Of a DNA stretch of 64,000 nt, positions 44,565 through 52,750 are shown piece after piece; position 1 is the first letter of the stretch; each line of letters starts with the position of its first letter. The position numbers were made by a program, and so were the translations under genes. The notes beneath the pieces were generated by a model, which did not search any database, was not told where the DNA came from, and saw nothing but the letters and a program-made list of their open reading frames with translations. This stretch comes from CAMPKL01 sp963817465. Its GTDB lineage: Bacteria; Acidobacteriota; Terriglobia; Bryobacterales; UBA6623. Location of the stretch: the NCBI GenBank assembly GCA_963817465.1, contig CAWFOP010000018.1:310001-374000 (forward strand), given 5' to 3'.

Positions 44565-46199
44565 CTATCCGGTTTGATTCGAGTCGAACGCGCTCTGGCG
44601 GTGAATGCGGCCGCCTTCGGCGCGCATCACGATGTCGCCGTTGGGGCCGGCGTCCAGCAGCAGCAACGATCGACCGGGGCTTTCCGGATTGTTGTGCGTC
44701 ATGAAAAACTGCAGGCCGCCGGGCACGTGCAACGAAATGGCTTCGTTGTCGGGCTTGTCGTTGAGGTAGATCGCGGCGCCGCTCTTGGTGATGATCTTCT
44801 TGGTGTAGTTTTCCTTGAGATCCTCGTTCGCCGAGCCGCCCTTGCTTTGGGTCGCGTCGTCGCGGAAGCCTTCATCGGGCTGCGGATTCTCTCCGTTCCA
44901 TAGGCAGCCGACAACATAGGGCCGCTCCATATCGCCCATCTCGAAGGCCACTAACACTTCGTCGCCCACCTCGGGCATGAAGACGATGCCGCGGCCGGCG
45001 CCGGCGTGAGCCGAAACCATCCGCGCCCAGCCGGTCTCGCCGCCGTCCATCCATTCGTACTGAATCTGCACGCGGCCCAGACGGCGCGGATCATTGTGCT
45101 CGATGACGGTGGCCGGAACCACGCCATGAATGATGTGCGGCGCGGGGCGCTCGGGATCGGTCCAGGTCTTCCAGACCGTGCAGTCGAAGGTGTTTTCGTA
45201 TCCGGCGGGCGTCCACTGGTGCGTCACCTTCGTGATTCCGTACTCGCCGGTGAATTCGGCTTGCCCTTCGATCTCCACCTTGTCTCCCGCGCGCAGGCCG
45301 GGATGGCGGCTCGTACCGTGGCCGATGGTCTTTGAACCGAGGGCGCGCGCCGCTTCCTTCTCGAGCAGTTGACCGAATTCCTGAGGCGAGGGAGCGCGCT
45401 GCTCGACCGCCAGGGCCGTCGGGCCAAGGTTCTTTTGGGACTGCTCCTTGACCGCGTTGAACATCTTTTCGCCCGGGCCGAAGTTGTCGGGGTCCTTCTT
45501 GACTTCCTCGTGCAGCTCGATCTTGCGTTCGCGAATGTTGTAATGGGAGCCTTCAAACATCGGCTCGCCGAGCTTGCCGCGAATCGCGAAACGCACCAGG
45601 CCCTCGACGCCGCGCCACTTGATTTTGACGCCCTTGTCGAAGGCGCCGCGGATCTCGACGCCGTCCTTGGTGGGCCGCAGCCAGGCCCAGTTGTAGTCGG
45701 CCTGCTTCTTCATGAAGGCGAAGTCGTCTTCGTCCCACTGGCAATAGTTGAGCTTGCGCTCGGGGTCCCATCCTTTCGCGGCGACTTCCTTCACTTCGGC
45801 GTTCAAGCCGTGGTCGGACGTAAGATCCTTGCACACGTCCTGCATACTCTTTTTCCGGAAATACTTGTGGCGCTTGCGCTTGGCGAGGCGAATGCTCTTG
45901 GTGACGCCCGAGATGCGGGCGGCGTAGCTGCCGTAGATCTCGAAGATCAGCTCGGCTTCTTCGACGATGCCCTCGAATAGCGTGTACGGTGTTCCGCCGT
46001 TGTCGGACGCCGTGATGATCAGATCTTTGCCAAGGCAGTCTTCGATCGGAAAACGCCGGTCCTCGGTCTGTAAGATCTCGAGTCCGCAGCGCCAATGATC
46101 GTTGAGCTGCTGCAAAACGTCGACGGACCGCAAGACGCAACCCTTGCTGAATTCGTCGTGCGTCTTACCGTCGATCTTGACTGTGATCTCACCGTTCAT
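44565..46199 (-). CDS. vgrG: VgrG, T6SS spike protein
   Basis: VgrG forms the trimeric spike at the tip of the T6SS tube. The 544-aa protein has an N-terminal gp27-like part (phage late-control gene D-like, with ITVKIDGKTHDEFSKGCVLR), the connecting domain, and a gp5-like OB fold around residues 345-420 (VPATVIEHNDPRRLGRVQIQYEW and VFMPEVGDEVLVAFEMGDMERPYVVGCLW). Its C-terminus (about residues 465-544, LHVPGGLQFFMTHNNPES) is short and ends without an evolved effector domain, so effectors must be bound separately. It heads a string of small genes. Confidence 0.92.
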   Translation of the reverse strand: MNGEITVKIDGKTHDEFSKGCVLRSVDVLQQLNDHWRCGLEILQTEDRRFPIEDCLGKDLIITASDNGGTPYTLFEGIVEEAELIFEIYGSYAARISGVTKSIRLAKRKRHKYFRKKSMQDVCKDLTSDHGLNAEVKEVAAKGWDPERKLNYCQWDEDDFAFMKKQADYNWAWLRPTKDGVEIRGAFDKGVKIKWRGVEGLVRFAIRGKLGEPMFEGSHYNIRERKIELHEEVKKDPDNFGPGEKMFNAVKEQSQKNLGPTALAVEQRAPSPQEFGQLLEKEAARALGSKTIGHGTSRHPGLRAGDKVEIEGQAEFTGEYGITKVTHQWTPAGYENTFDCTVWKTWTDPERPAPHIIHGVVPATVIEHNDPRRLGRVQIQYEWMDGGETGWARMVSAHAGAGRGIVFMPEVGDEVLVAFEMGDMERPYVVGCLWNGENPQPDEGFRDDATQSKGGSANEDLKENYTKKIITKSGAAIYLNDKPDNEAISLHVPGGLQFFMTHNNPESPGRSLLLLDAGPNGDIVMRAEGGRIHRQSAFDSNQTG

Positions 46200-46372
46200 C
46201 GAGGTATCTCCTGCTTAAGAAGGCGACAATAGCGAGCGTTTCGCCTCAGGCGCTCGCGACTTGTCCGGATGTCGAGGTTAGAGGGTTCCGAGTGCTGAGA
46301 CGACCCGGCCGGCCGAGGCCGACAAACGGCCTGAGCAGGGACTGGGAGGCGCGTGAAAGGGGCGACATTCAC

Positions 46373-48454
46373 TCAGCGGCGGTCAAGCAGCTCTCCGATT
46401 TTACTGATGTAGCGTTCCGATCGCTCGGCTTCCGCCAAATGCGGGTTGAGGCGAACGACGGTCTCGAAGTGCTTGCGAGCGTCGGGAAGGTATTCCAAGT
46501 CTCCCGTTAGCTCGGTTTTGTGGGTGTAAGCCAAGGCCAATCCGAAGTGCGCGATGGCGTCGTCGGGCGCCAGCTCGAGCGCCTTTTTGTAGTTGGCGAT
46601 AGCGGGGTCGGCGTCCGAGAGCAGCCGGTCGCAGTCGCCGATGCCCATGTAGGTGCGCACGCGAAGGGTCTTCCAGATGTCTTTTTGGGCGGCGTGGCTC
46701 TTCGAGCCTCCGCCGATGAAGAAACCCTTCAGGCCGTAGTTGAGGATCTTGCCGGCGGCCGAGCTCTGGAAGTCGCTGAGCTCGAGGTAGCGCTGGTATT
46801 CCGGCAAGGCTTCCTTGCAGCGCTCGGTCAGCCGCAGATCGTCGGCCAGGATCAGATGCGGCTCGGCGGCTTCGGGATCGAGGCGGATCGCGGCGCGGGC
46901 GGCGACCATCGACCCGTCGTAGATGTCTTTGACGTGCAGCGCGTGAGCGAGCAGGTGTTGCGCCAGGAAGTTATCGGGGTCGCGCTGCGTGACGACGGTC
47001 AGTTGGCGGACGGCCTCGTCGAAATCCCCGACGTCGAGCAGCATGCCGCCGAAGCTGGCGCGCGCTTCCAGGTAGTCCGGGTCGATCGCGATGGCGCGCT
47101 CATAGGCTTTGCGGCTCTTGTCGTACTCGTAGACGTTGGCGTAGGCGCGGCCCAGGAACATCGCGGCCCGCGAGTAATCCGGATCCAGCGACAAGGCCTG
47201 CTCGAAATATTCGGCCGCCTTGCGGTAATTTTTCTCGTAGCCGCGCTCGTAGAACTCGAGACCCTTGTCGAGAGCGTCGACGGCGGCCTTGTTGGGCCGC
47301 CGCGGGTAAAGGATCTTGATGTTGATGCTCTTTTCGCCCCCTGGGTAGACGACCTCTTCTCGCGGGCCGTCGGGCTCGTAGCCCATCTTGACGCCTTTGA
47401 CCAAATGGGTCCCGGGCTGCAGTCCCGGGAGGCGCAGAGGCTTGTCGCGGCTGACGACGCCTTGGGATTCGCCGTCAAGAAAGACCTCGACGCCGTCGAC
47501 GTTCGCCGTCACCACGAGCGTGCCGAAGCGCTCTTCTTGCCCGGCCGGCTGCGCGGGCGCCTTGCCGGGGAAGTAGGCGAGCAGCATGTTGGGATCGAAG
47601 CTGCCGCGGTCGGAGGTCGGCGTCTGCTTCGCCTGGGTGGCGTTGCGCACGTTGTAGCGAACGTACTCGGCCAGCTCGTCGGCGGTGACGATGCCGTCGC
47701 CGCTCGTATCGGCCTCGCCCTCCATCGCCTTGACGACGTAATAGGTGAAGATGCCGTGGCCGCCGCCCCAGTCCGAGCTTTCGTAGGAGCTTTCGCGGTC
47801 GCGGCTGGCCGACAGCAGAAACATCGAGGATGAAAGGTCGAGCAGCGACTTGTTGATGGCCTCGTTGTTTTCGCCCTCGGCCTGCGGCGTGATGGCGCCG
47901 GAGTGGCAGGCGTCGGTCAGCAGGATCTTGTCTCTGGCTTGGATCTTCGAGCTGACGATTTCGCCGAGGCGATCCATCGGGTAGCCCGATCCGTCGATGT
48001 TGTTGGCATCGAAGTCATACGGGGCCAGGTACGCGCGGCCGCCGTGAACGAAGCCGTGGCCGGCGAAATAGATCAGCACGCGGTCATCGGGTTTGGACAC
48101 CGACGGCAGCCAGACTTCGAGCTCGCGGGTGAGGTTCTCGAGCGTGGCGTCGGCGCCGGCGAGCCGATGCACGTTTTCCGCGCGGAAATTGCCGCCTTCC
48201 GGGCTGATCAGGATCTTATAGATGGCGTCGGCGTCGCGCTCGGAATACTTGAGCCAACTTTTCTCGGGCAGGTTCCCGTAAGGACCGATGCCCACGACCA
48301 GAGCGTAGCTGCGCGGCACGACGCCGGCGACGCGCTCAGAGGTCTGCTTCTCGGTCTCGACGCGCAGATCGCGCTTCTTTTCCTGCTTGCTTTGGCCGGG
48401 CAGCGCCGCGGCCGCGCAAAGCGTCAAAAGCAGAATGTATGCGGCGTTCTTCAT
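46373..48454 (-). CDS. Exported caspase-like (C14) protein with PEGA and TPR domains
   Basis: This 693-aa protein has a signal peptide, a caspase/metacaspase-like C14 domain (about residues 45-290) with catalytic His133 (YFAGHGFV) and Cys183 (LTDACHSG), a calcium-binding-like loop DTSGDGIVTADEL, a PEGA domain (about 310-385), and roughly seven TPR repeats to the C-terminus. Caspase-like proteins of this type act in regulated proteolysis or cell death; here the catalytic dyad is intact. It lies between vgrG and the DUF4384 genes in one string, and its ATG lies seven bases from the DUF4384 gene stop. Substrate unknown. Confidence 0.88.
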   Translation of the reverse strand: MKNAAYILLLTLCAAAALPGQSKQEKKRDLRVETEKQTSERVAGVVPRSYALVVGIGPYGNLPEKSWLKYSERDADAIYKILISPEGGNFRAENVHRLAGADATLENLTRELEVWLPSVSKPDDRVLIYFAGHGFVHGGRAYLAPYDFDANNIDGSGYPMDRLGEIVSSKIQARDKILLTDACHSGAITPQAEGENNEAINKSLLDLSSSMFLLSASRDRESSYESSDWGGGHGIFTYYVVKAMEGEADTSGDGIVTADELAEYVRYNVRNATQAKQTPTSDRGSFDPNMLLAYFPGKAPAQPAGQEERFGTLVVTANVDGVEVFLDGESQGVVSRDKPLRLPGLQPGTHLVKGVKMGYEPDGPREEVVYPGGEKSINIKILYPRRPNKAAVDALDKGLEFYERGYEKNYRKAAEYFEQALSLDPDYSRAAMFLGRAYANVYEYDKSRKAYERAIAIDPDYLEARASFGGMLLDVGDFDEAVRQLTVVTQRDPDNFLAQHLLAHALHVKDIYDGSMVAARAAIRLDPEAAEPHLILADDLRLTERCKEALPEYQRYLELSDFQSSAAGKILNYGLKGFFIGGGSKSHAAQKDIWKTLRVRTYMGIGDCDRLLSDADPAIANYKKALELAPDDAIAHFGLALAYTHKTELTGDLEYLPDARKHFETVVRLNPHLAEAERSERYISKIGELLDRR

Positions 48455-48460
48455 CGTCGA

Positions 48461-49157
48461 TCACCGATGCGACACGCGAAATTCGAAGACGACGGGCGCG
48501 CCGAGCTGCGGCGGCGCCGATACGACGGCGCTCTCGGAGTTTTGCACGAACACGAGTTGGCGCGAGACCAGGTCGCCGGCGTCATCAGGCGGCTGCAGGC
48601 CGGCGTCGGGGTCGATGCAATCGCCGCGGGCGCGCAGGATCGTCTCGTCGCAGCGCGGCAGCATATTCACAGGGGCAGGGCCGGATGCGGGCGGTTTCGG
48701 CAGCGGCTTGTAGGGATCCGGTCCGCCGATCTTTTGCGGCGTAACCATCCAGTAGACGATGTCGTGCCCCGCCGGACCGCCCAGCCGGAACGCGCCGTCC
48801 GTTTCGGGGACGCGATACGTCTTCCCGGATTCGATGCGATTGTCGGTGCCCGCACTCTCGGTCGGATACAAGGTCGTGTACGCGCCCGATGTGCCTTGGT
48901 TGGTCACGTAGAGGAATCCGTCGAAGTTGGTTTTGATCAGGAAGCGGATGCGGTCGCCGGCGTCGAATACCTTGGCCGGGTCGACGGTCACCCACTGTCC
49001 GCCGGTTTCTTGTTCGAGGACGACTTCGAGACGCAGGCGCCCTTTTTCCATCTGCTGGGACTGCGCCGGAGCGTCGGGCGCGCCTAGAAGCAGCACGAGG
49101 GCGGTTGCGAAGATCGTCCGACCGGCGGTCGAGGATAGGGAAGAGGCGAGTCATCAT
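48461..49157 (-). CDS. DUF4384-like exported protein, probable frameshift in the signal peptide
   Basis: This protein has a DUF4384-like domain (GGQWVTVDPAKVFDAGDRIRFLIKTNFDGFLYVTNQGTSG and TTLYPTES, in parts), a fold often found beside peptidase C14 and kinase genes. The frame as read begins at a GTG at 49096 inside the hydrophobic signal. If one of the CC at 49118-49119 is removed, the ATG at 49157, which has a GAGG upstream, joins in frame to give MTRLFPILDRRS then IFATALVLLLGAP. The last 70 residues are conserved poorly. It follows the other DUF4384 gene with six bases between. Confidence 0.7.
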
Positions 49158-49163
49158 TCGCCT

Positions 49164-50144
49164 CTACTGGTGACTCAGCGTCACATCGGCGACTACGCGC
49201 GCGGCGTCGCCGGTCGTCTTGGTGGCGATGTACATCGCCGTTTCCATCTTGGGCTCATCTCCGGGCGTTGCACCGGTCGGCGTGGCTGTGGGCGCGTCGG
49301 TGACCTTCTCAAAGACCAGATCGCGCGTGTAGACCTTGCGCATGCCCATGATGGTCGAGTCGTCGATGGGACGGATGTTTTCCGCCATCATCACGGGGCC
49401 GCCCAGCGGACGGTCGGAATTTTCGTCGCGCAGGTTGTAGATCAGCTTCTCGAGGTCTTCGACCGGCTTGCGCGACAGCATTACGAACAGCCGCTCGGAG
49501 CCGGTCTTCTCGTCGAACGAGAACCAGCCGCCGGGCGGGATCACGTAGGTCTGGAACGGATCGACGCGGTTCGCGCCGCCGGCGATCTGCTTGGAGGGAA
49601 ACAGCACGCTCCACTTGCCCGACGAGCCCTGCGTGACGATGTAGAGGCTCGCCTGGTCGCTCGATTCCACCGTCAAACGGATGCTCTCGCCGGACTTGAA
49701 GGCCGCGTCAGGGTCGACTTCTTCGACGCTGCCGTCGGCTTTGCGGCGTTGAATCGAATACCGCAGCGACAGCGGCTCGGGCTCAACTGCAGCCGCCTGG
49801 ACGAATTTCGGCTCCTGTTCGGCGGCCCGCGACGGAGTGCGCTCGACGGCGGGCTTCACAGGCTTGTGCGTCGGCGGCTTAGGCGTCGACGGGGGCGCCG
49901 CCTCCGCGACTTGGGTGGGCTCCTGCGCGGGCCTGGGTTCGTGATAAGCCGGCGGCGGCGCGGGTTTCTGGCTCTTGGCGGCGGGCTTCTGCGCCGGCGC
50001 CGACTCGGCCTGTGCGACGTAGAAGCGATTCTTCGCCTTCCGAAATACGTCGCGGGCGCTCATCTCCGCCTGTTGGGCCAAGCCGGCCGCGGCCGCTAGA
50101 GCCAACAAAATCGTAACGCCGAGGATCTGTCTGTTATTTCGCAT
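49164..50144 (-). CDS. DUF4384-domain exported protein
   Basis: The 326-aa product has a signal peptide, a Pro/Ala/Lys-rich linker (about residues 45-115), and a C-terminal DUF4384 domain with PDAAFKSGESIRLTVESSDQASLYIVTQGSSGKWSVLFPS (seen in parts), then YVIPPGGWFSFDEKTGSERLFVMLSRKP. Function is unknown; DUF4384 is commonly linked to signalling and cell-death-like loci. Its start overlaps the end of the kinase gene by 11 bases, so they are translationally coupled. Confidence 0.8.
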   Translation of the reverse strand: MRNNRQILGVTILLALAAAAGLAQQAEMSARDVFRKAKNRFYVAQAESAPAQKPAAKSQKPAPPPAYHEPRPAQEPTQVAEAAPPSTPKPPTHKPVKPAVERTPSRAAEQEPKFVQAAAVEPEPLSLRYSIQRRKADGSVEEVDPDAAFKSGESIRLTVESSDQASLYIVTQGSSGKWSVLFPSKQIAGGANRVDPFQTYVIPPGGWFSFDEKTGSERLFVMLSRKPVEDLEKLIYNLRDENSDRPLGGPVMMAENIRPIDDSTIMGMRKVYTRDLVFEKVTDAPTATPTGATPGDEPKMETAMYIATKTTGDAARVVADVTLSHQ

Positions 50145-51954
50145 CTTTCACGCACCGAAATCCGATTGACGGGTTCTTGCCGTTGACCGGGGAGCCCGCT
50201 CGCATGTAAGCGGCCAGGTCCCGATCATCCGCGGGAGTAACAAAGCTCCCTCCCTTAAGTACGCGCCAATCGGAGCTGGATTCCCTCATGACGCCCTGCA
50301 TATCGGCCATCTCCTCGGGGGTGACCGGATACTTGGTGACCGTCCACTCCCAGACGTTGCCTGACATGTTGAGCGCGCCGTAAGGGCTGGCGCTATTGGG
50401 GAAAGCGCTTACCGGGGCGGTTTGGGCGTAACCGTCGGCGGCGCCGTCGACGTTGGCCTCCGAGACCGGCGACGAAAAGCCCCACGGATAGATGCGCCCG
50501 TCGTCGCCGCGGGCCGCCTTTTCCCACTCCTCCTCGGTGGGCAGCCGCTTTCCAGCCCACGCGGCGTAGGCCTGCGCATCCTCGAAGGTGACGTTGACGA
50601 CCGGATAGTCGGCTTTGGCGGTGAAGTAGTTCTTATCCCACGGCGCGGCCGGCGGATAGGGATGCGCGGCCGCGTCGCAGAATTGCTTGTATGCGGCGTT
50701 CGAAACTTCATCCAGATCGATGTAAAAAGCGGCTACGTAGACGCTCGTGCGCGGATTCGGCGAATCCGCGGCGGCGTCTCCATAGCTGAAATTCCCGGCC
50801 GGCACCAGGGCCATCCCCGGCGGAGGCGGCTGGGGCCGCTCAGCAGGAGGGTTGCCGGGCGGCTCGACCGTCTTGGCGGCGGCTTTCGGAGCCGCAACGG
50901 GGCCCGGCTCGCGATTCATCCACCACATGGCTCCGCCGACGGCCGCGCCCAAGACGAGCACGGCGACGATCAGCAACGCGATCGGCTTCCCGCTCGATGG
51001 CCGATCAAGCGGCGGCGGCGCGACGCGGTGGCGGCCCGATTCTTGGGTAAACGCCTGAGTTGCGCCCTCGGGACGGTGCTGCCGGTAGGTTTCGAGCCTG
51101 GTGTCGCGCTGCGGGCGCAGCGACTCCGGAGCGCGTTCCGGAGCCCAGGACGCCAGCACCGCAATGACGTCCTCCGCGGACTGATAGCGCTCTTCGGGAT
51201 CCTTCTGCAGCAAGAAGTGCACGACGTCGCCGACCTCGGACGGGATCGACGGGTCTCGCTCGTCCGGCGCCGGCGGCTCCTGCGTCATGTGCGCCTGCTC
51301 GATCGCGTAATGCGTCTCGCCGGTGAAAGGACGTTCTCCGGTCAGCAATTCGTAGAACATCACGCCGAGCGAATACAGGTCGCTGCGTTGGTCGACGGAT
51401 TCGCCGCGGATCTGCTCCGGCGACATGTAATACGTCGTACCGAGCTTCTCGCCGACTTGGGTCATCGCGCCGAGCGATTGCGCCTTGGCGATGCCGAAGT
51501 CGAGCACCGTGATGCCGCCCAGAGGATCGAGGCGAACGTTCGCCGGCTTCAGGTCGCGGTGCACCACGCCGCGCTGGTGCGCCCAAGACAGGCCCTCGGC
51601 GACTTGGCGAATGACGTAACAGGCTTCTGCGACGTTGAGCTTGCCGCGACGATCGAGGAAGGACTCCAGATCCTCCCCGTCGACATACGGCATGAGCAAG
51701 TAATAGAGGCCGTTCGAATTGCCGATGTCGACGATACGGACGATGTTCGGATGCCCTTCGAGCTCGGCGGCCGTGCGCGCTTCTTGCAGGAAGCGACTGA
51801 CGATCGACTCGTCGCGGGCCAGATGGTCGGCCAAGATCTTGACGGCGCAGAAGCCCCCGTGGAGGCGATGCCGCGCCAAATAGACCTCGGCCATGCCGCC
51901 GCCGCCAATGCGCTCCAGCACCTCGTAGCGCTCGCCGATCGCGCGCTCGAGCAA
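50134..51954 (-). CDS. Ser/Thr protein kinase fused to FGE-sulfatase-like domain
   Basis: The 606-aa protein has a cytoplasmic Hanks-type kinase domain (about residues 10-275: glycine loop IGGGGMAEVY, Lys in CAVKIL, HRDLKPAN catalytic loop, DFGIAKA), a membrane helix at 325-346, and an external formylglycine-generating-enzyme-like (FGE-sulfatase) domain (about 380-606) with GMALVPAGNFSYGD, TEEEWEKAARG, MSGNVWEW and GFRCVKD. The conserved FGE cysteines are not clear, so the domain is likely a binding or sensing module rather than an active enzyme. The kinase may phosphorylate the FHA partner or T6SS parts. It is first in the string that leads to vgrG. Confidence 0.88.
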   Translation of the reverse strand: MLERAIGERYEVLERIGGGGMAEVYLARHRLHGGFCAVKILADHLARDESIVSRFLQEARTAAELEGHPNIVRIVDIGNSNGLYYLLMPYVDGEDLESFLDRRGKLNVAEACYVIRQVAEGLSWAHQRGVVHRDLKPANVRLDPLGGITVLDFGIAKAQSLGAMTQVGEKLGTTYYMSPEQIRGESVDQRSDLYSLGVMFYELLTGERPFTGETHYAIEQAHMTQEPPAPDERDPSIPSEVGDVVHFLLQKDPEERYQSAEDVIAVLASWAPERAPESLRPQRDTRLETYRQHRPEGATQAFTQESGRHRVAPPPLDRPSSGKPIALLIVAVLVLGAAVGGAMWWMNREPGPVAAPKAAAKTVEPPGNPPAERPQPPPPGMALVPAGNFSYGDAAADSPNPRTSVYVAAFYIDLDEVSNAAYKQFCDAAAHPYPPAAPWDKNYFTAKADYPVVNVTFEDAQAYAAWAGKRLPTEEEWEKAARGDDGRIYPWGFSSPVSEANVDGAADGYAQTAPVSAFPNSASPYGALNMSGNVWEWTVTKYPVTPEEMADMQGVMRESSSDWRVLKGGSFVTPADDRDLAAYMRAGSPVNGKNPSIGFRCVKDAK

Positions 51955-52010
51955 TTCAATGAGCAGGATCTTCGTCCGAGCGGTAGGCAGACATCTGAAA
52001 AGGCGTTAGT

Positions 52011-52016
52011 ATTGTA
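52011..52016 (-). promoter_or_regulatory. Possible -10 element before the kinase gene
   Basis: TACAAT on the minus strand lies 57 bases upstream of the kinase start and is a five-of-six match to the -10 consensus. The expected -35 spot shows only a weak match (tggagc/ctggag). The region 51955-52116 also holds a CCAGCCT/AGGCTGG stem and separates two divergent genes. Confidence 0.3.
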
Positions 52017-52116
52017 GCTTCCCGGATGGGGGCTCCAGCCTCAGCGGCTTCCCCTAGGCTGGGCTCGGATTCGGTCGAGAAACCCGAGACCGGTCGCCTC
52101 CGGGCGGAGTCTTCAA

Positions 52117-52743
52117 ATGCAAAATCCCCTTACCTCCGCAATTTCCCTTTGTTTAGCGCTGCTGCTGGCCGCTCCCGCGCCGATGCTCGCGGCTCCTCCC
52201 CAGCAACCGCCGGCGGCTCCCCAGCAACAGGACAACGGTCTGAAGCTGGTGATTCTGGAAGGCGAGGGCGCCGTCAACAACGTGAAGCAGCGTACGGCGC
52301 GCGAGGTGATCGTGGAGGTCCGCGACGAGAATAACCGCCCGGTCGGCGGCGCGGTTGTGATGTTCGCGCTGCCCGACCGCGGGCCCTCGGGCCTGTTCGC
52401 GAACGGCCAGAAGATCGCGACCGTGACCACCGGCGCCGACGGCAAGGCCCAGACGATCATCACCGAGCTCAACGGCGCCAAGGGTCAAATGCCCATTCGA
52501 GTGAGCGCTTCGAACGCGGGCATGCGCGCGAGCACGATCATCACCCAGACGAGCGTGGCCGCCGGCGGCATGAGCGCCGCCGGCGTGGGCATCATCGTCG
52601 CGATCGTAGCCGGCGCCGGCGCGGCCGCGGCCGTCGCGCTGAGCGGCGGTTCGAGCTCGCCCCCGGCTTCCAACCCCGGCGAGCCGCCGCGGCCGACCGC
52701 GACGGTCACCGCCGGCTCTCCGACCGTCGGACCGCCGCAGTAG
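52117..52743 (+). CDS. Exported Ig-like/carboxypeptidase-regulatory-like domain protein
   Basis: The 208-aa product has a signal peptide (SLCLALLLAAPAPMLA), a short Pro/Gln linker, and an Ig-like/CarboxypepD_reg-type domain (about residues 45-140: KQRTAREVIVEVRDENNRPVGGAVVMFALPDRGPSG, seen in parts). Then follows a hydrophobic Ala/Gly-rich helix (about 155-175) and a Pro/Ser/Thr-rich end. It could be membrane-tethered by that helix. It is on the opposite strand from both T6SS gene groups and is followed by the choice-of-anchor D gene after seven bases. Confidence 0.75.
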   Translation: MQNPLTSAISLCLALLLAAPAPMLAAPPQQPPAAPQQQDNGLKLVILEGEGAVNNVKQRTAREVIVEVRDENNRPVGGAVVMFALPDRGPSGLFANGQKIATVTTGADGKAQTIITELNGAKGQMPIRVSASNAGMRASTIITQTSVAAGGMSAAGVGIIVAIVAGAGAAAAVALSGGSSSPPASNPGEPPRPTATVTAGSPTVGPPQ

Positions 52744-52750
52744 GCCCTCG

